A stretch of DNA of 64,000 nt from LC029 sp036676475 (GTDB lineage: Bacteria; Bacillota; Bacilli; Aneurinibacillales; RAOX-1), in assembly GCA_036676475.1 (NCBI GenBank), contig JAKFCU010000098.1, positions 62,001 through 126,000 of the forward strand, written 5' to 3'. The translations under genes were made by a program, and so were the position numbers. This document shows, one piece after another, positions 1 through 7,535 of the stretch (its first letter is position 1; each line of letters opens with the position of its first letter). Below the pieces are notes generated by a model. The model worked only from the letters and a program-made list of their open reading frames with translations, did no database searches and was not told the DNA's origin.

Positions 1-4
1 AAAC

Positions 5-1312
5 ATGAATATCGCCGTCATCGGGACCGGATATGTGGGAATTACCACTGCTGCTTCCTTAGGTGAATTGGGACATCATGTGATTGGGGTGGATATCGAT
101 ACAGAGAAAATCAACAAACTCAGCCAAGGCATCCTCCCCATTTATGAACCAGGAGTAGAACCCTTGATTCAAGCACAGCTCATGGCAGGTACCTTATTCT
201 TTACCACGAGTATACAACAGGCGGTAGCCTCTTCCGAAATGATCTTCATCGCGGTGGGAACCCCCTCGTTGCCGAATGGAGAACCAAATTTGACTTATGT
301 GAAAGCAGTAGCAGAAGAAATAGGAAAATACGCTGATTCTTACAAGGTGATTGTGGACAAAAGCACCGTTCCCATTGGAACGGCGGATTGGGTAAAGGAT
401 TTGATCCTTCAGGGAATCACTGCAAGAGGATTGCCAATCGAGGTGGATGTGGTTTCCAATCCTGAATTTTTGCAGGAAGGCAAGGCGTTGCTAGATGCAA
501 GGAACCCCGATCGAATTGTCATCGGATGTGATACTGAGATGGCGAAGATGCTGATGCTGAAATTGTATGAAAAAGTAAAGGCCCCTGTATTTGTCACCAC
601 TCCACGCAATGCTGAAATGATTAAATACGCCTCTAATGCTTTCCTCGCTACTAAAATTTCTTTTATCAACGAAATCGCCCGTTTGTGTGACAGTCTTTCG
701 GTCGATGTCACCGAGGTTGCCAAGGGAATGGGCCTGGATAAGCGCATCGGGCCCCACTTTCTGCAAGCTGGGGTAGGGTATGGCGGGTCCTGTTTCCCGA
801 AGGATGTCGCAGCCCTGTACTCCATGGGCAAGCAGGCCAGCATGGAGATGTCGATCCTGCGAGAAGTTCAAGGAGTCAACAGCGGGCAGCCCGATTGGCT
901 GATCAAGCAAATGGAAAAACGAATGAATGGTCTTCAAGGAAAACAAATCGCTTTACTTGGTCTTTCTTTTAAACCGGAAACCGATGATCTTCGCGAGGCC
1001 CCTTCGCTGAAATTAATTCCTCGACTTCTTCAGGCAGGAGCATCCATCCTTGCTTACGATCCGATTGTCAGCCAAAGTGTGAAAGAACATTTTCCAGAAG
1101 TCATGATGGCGCCCGATGCTTATGATGCTGTAGGGCAAGCAGATGCCATTTTGCTCTGTACGGAATGGAAGGAATTCCTGGAATTAGATTGGAAAAAGGT
1201 GAAGGAAGACATGAGGGGAAGCTATCTTTTTGATGCAAGGAATGCCCTCTCTTTATCAAATATGAAAAAATTAGGATTCCTCTATTGGGGAGTTGGTAGG
1301 AACGTTGGGTAA
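5..1312 (+). CDS. ugd: UDP-glucose 6-dehydrogenase
   Basis: This cytosolic enzyme oxidises UDP-glucose to UDP-glucuronate with two NAD+, supplying precursor for teichuronic acid, capsule or other glycans. The 435 residues match family length. The N-terminal Rossmann motif GTGYVG is at residues 7-12, the SNPEFLQEG motif near 151-159, Lys207 lies in NAEMIKYASN, and the catalytic Cys263 lies in GYGGSCFPKD. The ATG is four bases from the window edge, so its ribosome binding site and any upstream operon partners cannot be seen. A TuaD-like role is likely, but the target polymer cannot be named from this sequence. Confidence 0.95.
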   Translation: MNIAVIGTGYVGITTAASLGELGHHVIGVDIDTEKINKLSQGILPIYEPGVEPLIQAQLMAGTLFFTTSIQQAVASSEMIFIAVGTPSLPNGEPNLTYVKAVAEEIGKYADSYKVIVDKSTVPIGTADWVKDLILQGITARGLPIEVDVVSNPEFLQEGKALLDARNPDRIVIGCDTEMAKMLMLKLYEKVKAPVFVTTPRNAEMIKYASNAFLATKISFINEIARLCDSLSVDVTEVAKGMGLDKRIGPHFLQAGVGYGGSCFPKDVAALYSMGKQASMEMSILREVQGVNSGQPDWLIKQMEKRMNGLQGKQIALLGLSFKPETDDLREAPSLKLIPRLLQAGASILAYDPIVSQSVKEHFPEVMMAPDAYDAVGQADAILLCTEWKEFLELDWKKVKEDMRGSYLFDARNALSLSNMKKLGFLYWGVGRNVG

Positions 1313-1352
1313 GATCAAGGTATATTTTTGAAGAGAAGGGAGGTGGCTACCC

Positions 1353-1601
1353 GTGGATCCTTGCGATACGGGCGATCTAGACTGTAAGGAGTTCGTGAAA
1401 ACACGCAGAATCGTAAGAAGAAAGACGATTCGCCGTAATGGAAAAACCATTCGTATCAAAAAGATTATTAAACAGAAAGTTATTGTCAAGTGCTGTACAA
1501 AACCCATCTCCTTTTGCCAACCCCGCCCTAACTTTTCTCCTCTCTGTCCGCCATTTATTCCTCCTAGGGATGGTATTTCGTTATTTCAAAGAAAAGAGTA
1601 A
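1353..1601 (+). CDS. small basic Cys-rich protein, unknown function
   Basis: This is an 82-residue protein with a GTG start, chosen because a GGGAGGTGG ribosome binding site lies about 8 bases upstream. An acidic N-terminus with Cys4 and Cys11 is followed by a strongly basic middle with RRKTIRRNGK-like repeats, then a C-terminus rich in Pro and Cys (KCCTK, FCQPRP, LCPPF). It lies 40 bp after ugd and is followed by a terminator, so it may be the last gene of that unit. I do not recognise the family. The composition resembles small spore coat proteins, which is inference only. Confidence 0.6.
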   Translation: MDPCDTGDLDCKEFVKTRRIVRRKTIRRNGKTIRIKKIIKQKVIVKCCTKPISFCQPRPNFSPLCPPFIPPRDGISLFQRKE

Positions 1602-1609
1602 TTTACAAA

Positions 1610-1650
1610 GAGACCGTCCTGGAAGGTTAGGGCTAGGTCTCGATTTTTAT
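1610..1650 (+). terminator. rho-independent terminator
   Basis: GAGACC at 1610-1615 pairs with GGTCTC at 1636-1641, with an inner CCT/AGG pairing, followed by a T-rich tract. It closes the ugd plus small-gene unit. Confidence 0.6.
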
Positions 1651-1723
1651 TCTCCCGCATATGGTTGATTTTCTCCGCAAATTGATCAATAATTCCGCGA
1701 AATTGACTAGGAATATTATTTTA

Positions 1724-1752
1724 TTGCCAAAATCTAGTTCTAGACATATAAT
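1724..1752 (+). promoter_or_regulatory. sigma-A promoter of the cobalamin operon
   Basis: TTGCCA at 1724-1729 and a perfect TATAAT at 1747-1752 are separated by 17 bp. The promoter lies just upstream of the cobalamin riboswitch, as expected for leader transcription. Confidence 0.7.
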
Positions 1753-1777
1753 CAACACTAAATAGAATAGCAGATTG

Positions 1778-2053
1778 CAAATAGGTCTTCATTTCCGATG
1801 GGAAATGAAGTTAAAAGGGAAGTTGGTGAAAAACCAACGCGGTCCCGCCACTGTAATTGGGGAGTTTTCCTTCATGAATCCACTGTCAGGGTTTGATGGG
1901 AAGGAGAAGGAAAGCGCCGATCCAAAAGCCAGGAGACCTGCCTATTTGAGATATGTAGCTCATTTCCTTCGGGTAAAAGGAAAGGCCAGAACAAGATTCA
2001 TTTTTGCTGACCAATCCCTGATTTCCTATGGAAATCAGGGATTTACTTTTTTA
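1778..2053 (+). promoter_or_regulatory. cobalamin (B12) riboswitch
   Basis: The leader has the conserved core of adenosylcobalamin riboswitches: AAGGGAA near 1815, GGTGAAAAACC, the ACGCGGTCCCGCCACTGTAA element at about 1837-1856, and the B12 box AGCCAGGAGACCTGCC at 1927-1942. A strong terminator hairpin with a T tract follows at 2015-2053, just before the first cob gene. This arrangement implies transcription attenuation when cobalamin is abundant, so the downstream cob operon is expected to be switched off by its end product. Confidence 0.95.
2015..2053 (+). terminator. riboswitch expression-platform terminator
   Basis: A perfect 12-bp stem (TCCCTGATTTCC at 2015-2026 with GGAAATCAGGGA at 2030-2041) is followed by a T-rich tail. 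It ends about 11 bases before the ribosome binding site of cobO and is the likely OFF-state structure of the riboswitch. Confidence 0.85.
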
Positions 2054-2080
2054 ATTTGAGATAGAAAGAGAGGCATGAAG

Positions 2081-2620
2081 ATGGAGAAAAATCGGGGCCT
2101 GTTGCTTGTTTATACAGGGGATGGAAAAGGAAAGACTACAGCCGCGGTTGGTTTAGCTGTTCGAGCGCTCGGTCAAGGAAAGCGAGTGCTGATGATTCAA
2201 TTCATTAAGTCTCCCGAACGCAATACAGGAGAAAAACAGATATTTGCCAAGTTAGGTATCGAAATGGTGCAAACAGGGATTGGATTTACCTGGAAAAAAA
2301 CACCCGAAGAACACCGGGAAGCCTTGAAGCAAGGATGGCAATTCGCAAAAGAAAAGGTTTTAAGCGGAAAATATGATCTCGTCATTCTTGATGAATTAAA
2401 TAACGCATTAGCGATTGACAGCTTCCCTATTGACGATGTTCTCCCATTGGAGGAAGTGTTGGATTTGATTCAGAATCGACCAGAGAAAACGCACCTGGTC
2501 ATCACGGGGAGATCTGCGAAGCAGGAAGTAATGGACGTGGCGGATTTAGTAACCGAAATGAAGCCGCTCAAGCATTATTATGATGAAGGTGTACCTGCTG
2601 TAAAGGGGATTGAATTCTAA
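2081..2620 (+). CDS. cobO: cob(I)alamin adenosyltransferase (CobA/CobO/BtuR type)
   Basis: The enzyme transfers the 5'-deoxyadenosyl group of ATP to cob(I)alamin or other corrinoids, making the adenosylated forms used by the downstream enzymes. The P-loop GDGKGKTTAA is near the N-terminus and DLVILDELNNAL is the typical later motif. An ATG at 2075 is also in frame, but the AGAGAGG ribosome binding site ends only 1-2 bases before it. The ATG at 2081 has proper spacing and gives 179 residues. It is the first gene after the riboswitch and its stop codon overlaps the start of cobD. Confidence 0.93.
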   Translation: MEKNRGLLLVYTGDGKGKTTAAVGLAVRALGQGKRVLMIQFIKSPERNTGEKQIFAKLGIEMVQTGIGFTWKKTPEEHREALKQGWQFAKEKVLSGKYDLVILDELNNALAIDSFPIDDVLPLEEVLDLIQNRPEKTHLVITGRSAKQEVMDVADLVTEMKPLKHYYDEGVPAVKGIEF

Positions 2621-3732
2621 TGGGTGGATTGGAGCGCTATGGACATGGAGGTGATTTAAAAACTGCATCTGAAACCTTTGGTTTCAAGCAGGAACTACTC
2701 CTCGATTTCAGTGCCAATATTAATCCATTAGGGCCTCCAGAAAGTGTGATTCAAGTGATCACTGAACAATGGGGAACGATGATCCATTATCCGGATCCCG
2801 CTCAGAGGGGCTATCTCACTGCGTTGGGTCGGAAATTAGGGGTGGATTTGAAATGGCTTCTTGCTGGAAATGGAGCAGCTGAATGTATGGCTCTCGCTAT
2901 TCTTGCTATTGCTCCGAAGAAAGTGGGAGTGATATATCCTAGCTTTTCTGAATATGAACAATTATCGGAGCAATTCGGTGCTGAGGTGATAGGGATTTAT
3001 GGGCAAGAGGAATGGGACTATAAGCCGGATGGAGCAGAACTTAAATCCTTATTCAGCAAGACGGACTTAGTCTTTATCGGTCATCCTAATAATCCTAGCG
3101 GTATCGTGTACTCCATGGATGAACTAATCAGGATGGCGGAATGGACCGAAGAAACGGATACCTATCTCGTAGTAGATGAAGCCTTCCTCGATTTTCTGCC
3201 GGTGGATCAGCAAGCAACCCTATTGCCTATATTGCATCAATTCCCAAAATGCATTCTCATCCGTTCCATGACTAAATTTTATGCAATTCCAGGATTGCGC
3301 TTAGGGTTTGTCATCGCACATCCTTCGCTTATCCGGGCTATGAAGAGGAAACAAGTGACTTGGAGTGTTAATCAATTTGCACTATTGGCGGGGGAAACCT
3401 GTCTAGGAGAAGAAGATTACGAACGAAGAACACGTGATTTTATTTTTACGGAACGTCCATATCTGCAGGAAGAAATTCAGCGTCGTTTTGGTTGGAAGGT
3501 CTGGCCGGGGAAAGCCAATTTCCTTTTGATTCGATTGCCTGTTTCGATGAGGACGGACGAGCTGCAAGGAGAATTAGGACGAAAAGGAATCTTAATCCGT
3601 AGCTGTACAATGTATGAAGGACTTACTCCTCATGATTTCAGGATTGCTGTCCGCACTAGGGAAGAGAATGAGCGTCTGCTGCAAGCCATCGGGGAAATTA
3701 CCGCGAAGAAGGAGGGTCGTCCATGGGGCTGA
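2620..3732 (+). CDS. cobD: threonine-phosphate decarboxylase
   Basis: This PLP-dependent fold-type I enzyme decarboxylates L-threonine O-3-phosphate to (R)-1-amino-2-propanol O-2-phosphate, the linker that CbiB attaches to cobyric acid. The 370 residues are typical. Visible motifs are LLDFSANINPLGPP near the N-terminus, the substrate motif HPNNPSG, LVVDEAFLDF, and the PLP-binding lysine in SMTKFYAIPGLRLG. The ATG overlaps the TAA of cobO by one base, and the 3' end overlaps cobU by 10 bp, which indicates translational coupling. Confidence 0.93.
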   Translation: MGGLERYGHGGDLKTASETFGFKQELLLDFSANINPLGPPESVIQVITEQWGTMIHYPDPAQRGYLTALGRKLGVDLKWLLAGNGAAECMALAILAIAPKKVGVIYPSFSEYEQLSEQFGAEVIGIYGQEEWDYKPDGAELKSLFSKTDLVFIGHPNNPSGIVYSMDELIRMAEWTEETDTYLVVDEAFLDFLPVDQQATLLPILHQFPKCILIRSMTKFYAIPGLRLGFVIAHPSLIRAMKRKQVTWSVNQFALLAGETCLGEEDYERRTRDFIFTERPYLQEEIQRRFGWKVWPGKANFLLIRLPVSMRTDELQGELGRKGILIRSCTMYEGLTPHDFRIAVRTREENERLLQAIGEITAKKEGRPWG

Positions 3733-4265
3733 TTTTCATTACGGGTGGCATTCGTTCAGGAAAAAGCGCCTTTGCTGAGAAATTAGCGAGTCAGAAGGGC
3801 GGCAACTCCGTGGTCTACATCGCCACAGGGTTGAACACCGACTCGGAGATGGAGCAACGCATCCAGCTCCACCAAGTCAGAAGACCAGCTAGCTGGGGGC
3901 TTATTGAGGAATCTTATCATTTGGTTGGTGCGATTACATTCGGACAAACCTATGAAGTGGCTTTGTTTGATTGTTTGTCCACTTGGATCAGCAACCGCTT
4001 ATTATCTGTGCCTGAGGAGCGGTGGGGTGATCCTTCAAGTGTAAAGCCCCTTTTTGATGATCTTCGTCAATGGTTAGAAGAGGTCAGTAAAAGTGAATTT
4101 ACCGTCATCGTAGTTTCCAGTGAAGCTGGTCTTGGAGGAGTTGCCATATCACGCTTGGGGCGTTGGTATGCTGATGTGTTGGGAGAAGCGAATCAGCAGG
4201 TGGCACAGCAAGCGGACGAAGTGTATGCGGTGCTTTCAGGGATTCCTTGGAGGCTGAAAGGATGA
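3723..4265 (+). CDS. cobU: adenosylcobinamide kinase / adenosylcobinamide-phosphate guanylyltransferase
   Basis: This bifunctional enzyme phosphorylates adenosylcobinamide and then adds GMP to give AdoCbi-GDP. The 180-residue protein starts with the P-loop GGIRSGKS and has the CobU-type features SVVYIATG, a conserved basic RIQLHQVRRP segment, FDCLSTWISN and VSSEAGLGGV. It overlaps cobD upstream, and its TGA overlaps the cobS ATG, so it sits inside the coupled operon. In this window it feeds directly into CobS. Confidence 0.94.
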   Translation: MGLIFITGGIRSGKSAFAEKLASQKGGNSVVYIATGLNTDSEMEQRIQLHQVRRPASWGLIEESYHLVGAITFGQTYEVALFDCLSTWISNRLLSVPEERWGDPSSVKPLFDDLRQWLEEVSKSEFTVIVVSSEAGLGGVAISRLGRWYADVLGEANQQVAQQADEVYAVLSGIPWRLKG

Positions 4266-5005
4266 ATCCGCTCTTCTCTGCGATTGCCTTTTTAACGAAG
4301 TTTCCGGTGCCTCCATTACAGCATTCCGCTTTGGATTGGCAAAAAAGTGTTGCTTACTATCCGTTAGTTGGTTTTTTGCTAGGTTTATTTTTGTGGGTGT
4401 CCGCAGAGGGATTTGTTTATTTATTTCCTTCTTCTATAGCCGCCATGCTTACGTTGGTTGCTTGGGTTTTCGTAACAGGAGGGCTGCATCTCGATGGATG
4501 GATGGACCTAGCGGATGGATTGGGCAGTTATCGTTCCAAGGAAGACATGATGCGGATTATGAAAGATAGCCGAGTGGGGGCAATGGGCGTGCTAGCCGCT
4601 GTACTCCTATTGCTGGTTAAAGGGACAGCGGTGTATGAACTCAGCCAGACTGCACCTCTATCATGGTTTATACTTCCTCCCCTTGCAGCCCGGTTTGCCC
4701 TGATAGGGGCTATTTGGTTCTGGCCATATATATCGGTAAATGGAATAGGAACCGGTATGCGACAAGGGCTAACTAGAAGAAAGCTGATGTTGGGGATCGC
4801 TTTTGCGATCATAGCAGTGTATTTAATCCAAGGCAAAACAGGTCTGTTCGTGCTCTTCCTGGCCTGTTTATCCGGAGCGTGGTTCATTCAGCGCTTGTGC
4901 AAGCGATTGGGTGGATTAACAGGGGATGGCTACGGTGCTCTTGTCGAATGGGTAGAGGTTTGTTATTTACTTTTGAGTCTACTCGCCGGGAGGTGGTTTC
5001 TGTGA
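4262..5005 (+). CDS. cobS: adenosylcobinamide-GDP ribazoletransferase (cobalamin synthase)
   Basis: This membrane enzyme joins AdoCbi-GDP with alpha-ribazole (or its 5'-phosphate) to give adenosylcobalamin (phosphate). It has several hydrophobic segments and the family signature GGLHLDGWMDLADGLGS, then SRVGAMGV and LTGDGYGAL near the C-terminus. A TTG at 4247 is in frame, but the ATG at 4262 has GGAGG 8 bases upstream and forms an ATGA overlap with cobU. The protein is 247 residues. Confidence 0.93.
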   Translation: MNPLFSAIAFLTKFPVPPLQHSALDWQKSVAYYPLVGFLLGLFLWVSAEGFVYLFPSSIAAMLTLVAWVFVTGGLHLDGWMDLADGLGSYRSKEDMMRIMKDSRVGAMGVLAAVLLLLVKGTAVYELSQTAPLSWFILPPLAARFALIGAIWFWPYISVNGIGTGMRQGLTRRKLMLGIAFAIIAVYLIQGKTGLFVLFLACLSGAWFIQRLCKRLGGLTGDGYGALVEWVEVCYLLLSLLAGRWFL

Positions 5006-5613
5006 AATTGATATGGATTCGTCATGGTGAAACAGATGCCAATCGTGAGAAACGCTACCTCGGTCATTATGATGTACCGCTTAATCCAAGGGGAGTAGAG
5101 CAGGCCAGCCGTTTAGCTCACATCATGAAGGGAGACTGGCCAGTTGCCGTTTATTCTAGTGATTTGACACGATGCAGGCAAACGGCTGAGCTGATTCTTA
5201 CAGACTGGAAAATGAATCTCGTTACTCTTTCAGCACTTCGCGAGCTGGATTTTGGAGAATGGGATAATCAAACTTATCAAGAGATTTACTCGCATTGCCC
5301 TGAACAACTGGAGTCTTGGTACCAGGATCCTTTCACTATCTCTCCCCCAGGAGGAGAAACATTAGGACAATTGGGTCAAAGAGTGGATGATTGGATTCAG
5401 CAGGTACTTCTAACAATCAATCAAAACGATACGGTTTGGATCATTAGTCATGGGGGGGTAATCCGTTGGTTCATGAGCCGATGGCTCCTGGGAGATGCTT
5501 CTCAATTTTGGCAGGTAGAAGGAATTTCACATGGCGCGGGCTTGCTGGCAGAATGGGATGGGAAGGCTTGGACTTCAACTCTATTAAAGGATCAACTAGA
5601 AAGGAGGACATGA
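5002..5613 (+). CDS. cobC: alpha-ribazole phosphatase, histidine phosphatase family
   Basis: It probably removes the 5'-phosphate from alpha-ribazole phosphate or from adenosylcobalamin 5'-phosphate. The catalytic motif is IRHGETDAN at the N-terminus. ELDFGEW and the second conserved histidine in ISHGGVIRW are present. The GTG start at 5002 has a GGGAGGTGG site upstream and overlaps the cobS stop by 4 bases. A longer in-frame start near 4879 would lie inside cobS and lacks a binding site. The protein has 203 residues. Confidence 0.85.
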   Translation: MKLIWIRHGETDANREKRYLGHYDVPLNPRGVEQASRLAHIMKGDWPVAVYSSDLTRCRQTAELILTDWKMNLVTLSALRELDFGEWDNQTYQEIYSHCPEQLESWYQDPFTISPPGGETLGQLGQRVDDWIQQVLLTINQNDTVWIISHGGVIRWFMSRWLLGDASQFWQVEGISHGAGLLAEWDGKAWTSTLLKDQLERRT

Positions 5614-5999
5614 TGACACAGCCTTTTCTTGAAACAATAGGCTATCAATCGACTGTGTGGCCGGAAATCAGCATAACTCACCGCCATGATCATCTATTGC
5701 TGCAAGCGAGAACTTCTTTGATGACCCGCAGCAATGCCTTGTGGGGAGGGGGAATAAGTCAGGCATGTTCCTTTGTGAACTGGAAGGCGGCCGCTCTGCA
5801 GGATTTACCTATTATGGACAAAAAAGGGCAGGTTGCCACGGGAACCACAACTGATGCCATGGTAATTGCGGTTAGCCAAAGTGATGTATATCCATATACT
5901 CATTTATTTGCCGGAACGGCAACCACGGTAGGGAATGCCATCGGCCGAGTTGTCCATCAATCGTTATACGAAGCAGCAGCCACACCAGGAGAGGATTGA
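5613..5999 (+). CDS. cbiZ: short CbiZ-like adenosylcobinamide amidohydrolase
   Basis: CbiZ hydrolyses the aminopropanol side chain of adenosylcobinamide to return adenosylcobyric acid, so non-native corrinoids can be remodelled. The N-terminal TRSNALWGGG matches the family opening, and the C-terminal half (KAAALQDLPIMD, ATGTTTDAM, HLFAGTATTVGNAIG) matches the family end. The protein has only about 128 residues against roughly 200 or more usually. The middle, including the expected MTAA and GTINI segments, is absent while the reading frame stays open. The ATG at 5613 has AGGAGG 5 bases upstream. It may be a compact active form or an in-frame deletion derivative. Confidence 0.7.
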   Translation: MTQPFLETIGYQSTVWPEISITHRHDHLLLQARTSLMTRSNALWGGGISQACSFVNWKAAALQDLPIMDKKGQVATGTTTDAMVIAVSQSDVYPYTHLFAGTATTVGNAIGRVVHQSLYEAAATPGED

Positions 6000-6000
6000 C

Positions 6001-6984
6001 ATGAATTATGGGGCTGTATTGATGGTGGCTTATATCATCGATCGGATCCTTGGTGATCCGCAGTGGATTCCCCATCCCGTCATCTATATGGGAAAAGGGA
6101 TTCAATGGCTTGAAAAACAGATCAGATCTTGGAGCCTGCCGGAAGAAAGATTAAAGGGGGCAGGCATTCTTTTTCCGATTATGATCGCTGGGGGCAGCTA
6201 TGGGGCCGTTTGGTTACTACTAAAGGGATTGATGCTTCTTCATCCTTACTTGGCCTGGGGGATGGAAGTCTGGCTGATTTCTACCACGATCGCGACCAAA
6301 GGACTGGCAGATGCCGGTCTGGAAATCTATCATTTGTTGATTCAAGGAAAATTAAAGGAGGCTAGAGTTGCCTTATCCATGGTGGTAGGCCGTGATACTC
6401 ACTCTCTGGATCCATCGGAAGTCTCCCGTGGTGCGGTGGAAACAGTGGCGGAAAACATCGTCGATGCGATCTTGTCCCCCCTCTTTTATGCGGCGATAGG
6501 GGGAGCGCCACTGGCCATGGCCTATCGGGCAATCAATACCTTGGATTCGATGGTAGGGTATAAAGATGAGCAGTATCTCCACTTGGGTTGGGCTTCCGCT
6601 AGATTGGATGATGGGGCCAATTTCCTGCCTGCTAGGCTGGCGGCAGTGATACTCGTTTTTGCATCTTGGCTGCAGCGGTTGGACTGGCGGGGGTGTTGGA
6701 AAGTGATCTCCAGGGATGCAAGGCTTCATCCCAGCCCCAACAGCGGATTCACGGAAGCCGGAGTGGCTGGAGCCTTGGGAATCCAATTGGGCGGAACGAA
6801 TTACTACAAAGGCAAGGTCTCTCATCGGGCCAAAATGGGCGACCCGGTCCGAGGGATTAATCCATCCGACATCATCCAGACCATCGGTTTGATGAAACTG
6901 GTTTCCTCGATCTTTCTCATCGTATGTATTCTGATATTGATTAGCACTAATCTTCTATTTTATGGAGGGGTGGATATAAGATGA
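6001..6984 (+). CDS. cbiB: adenosylcobinamide-phosphate synthase
   Basis: This integral membrane protein condenses adenosylcobyric acid with (R)-1-amino-2-propanol O-2-phosphate (made by CobD) to give adenosylcobinamide phosphate. N-terminal DRILGDPQWIPHPVI, the loop SRGAVETVAENIVDA, YRAINTLDSMVGYK and the C-terminal PSPNSGFTEA are all characteristic. The ATG at 6001 has AGGAGAGG upstream. The TGA overlaps the next ATG. The length of 327 residues is normal. Confidence 0.94.
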   Translation: MNYGAVLMVAYIIDRILGDPQWIPHPVIYMGKGIQWLEKQIRSWSLPEERLKGAGILFPIMIAGGSYGAVWLLLKGLMLLHPYLAWGMEVWLISTTIATKGLADAGLEIYHLLIQGKLKEARVALSMVVGRDTHSLDPSEVSRGAVETVAENIVDAILSPLFYAAIGGAPLAMAYRAINTLDSMVGYKDEQYLHLGWASARLDDGANFLPARLAAVILVFASWLQRLDWRGCWKVISRDARLHPSPNSGFTEAGVAGALGIQLGGTNYYKGKVSHRAKMGDPVRGINPSDIIQTIGLMKLVSSIFLIVCILILISTNLLFYGGVDIR

Positions 6985-7535
6985 GGCTCGTGTTAATGAG
7001 GCATGGAGAAACCGATTGGAATGTGGAAAAAAGAATTCAAGGGATACGAGATATCCCCTTAAATGAAAAAGGCATTAAACAAATTCAGGAGATTTCTAAA
7101 CGTTTCTTAAATGATGCTGAATTTCATTTTTCAGGTATCATCACTAGCCCCCTTATGCGTGCGAAACAATCTGCATCGATCTGCTGCCAATTCTTAAAGA
7201 TTCCGATCGAAGAAGCAGAGGAATTTCAAGAACGCCGATTTGGAAGGTTGGAAGGCAAAACCATAAAAGAAATCCAGAGGGAATATCAAATGACTAATAT
7301 CGAAGAGATTCAGGAATCCAGATATGGGATGGAGGACATGACTTCCGTTGCTGAAAGAATTCAACGGGGTCTTCATCGTTTAAGTGCACACTGTCAAGGA
7401 CAATCTATTCTTCTGGTTACGCACGGAAGCATCATTAAGCAGATCGCAAAGCAGGTTGGCATGAATATTGGCATTATAGGAAATGCCGATTTTTTGGACC
7501 TTAAGCCATCGATGTACAGAGGGGCCATATCATGA
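6981..7535 (+). CDS. second histidine phosphatase of the cobalamin operon
   Basis: This is a phosphoglycerate mutase-like phosphatase with the catalytic motif LMRHGETDWN and a second catalytic histidine in LVTHGSIIKQ. The 184-residue protein is a distant paralogue of the CobC encoded at 5002. It has ERRFGRLEG where CobC has ELDFGEW. ATGA overlaps couple it to cbiB and cbiP. It could be the actual alpha-ribazole phosphatase, a phosphatase for another loop intermediate, or a housekeeping phosphatase. The sequence does not decide. Confidence 0.75.
   Translation: MRLVLMRHGETDWNVEKRIQGIRDIPLNEKGIKQIQEISKRFLNDAEFHFSGIITSPLMRAKQSASICCQFLKIPIEEAEEFQERRFGRLEGKTIKEIQREYQMTNIEEIQESRYGMEDMTSVAERIQRGLHRLSAHCQGQSILLVTHGSIIKQIAKQVGMNIGIIGNADFLDLKPSMYRGAIS

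Noticed and set aside
1775..2059. 94-codon open frame through the cobalamin leader
   Set aside because: It lies entirely in the riboswitch, has no ribosome binding site and shows no protein features.
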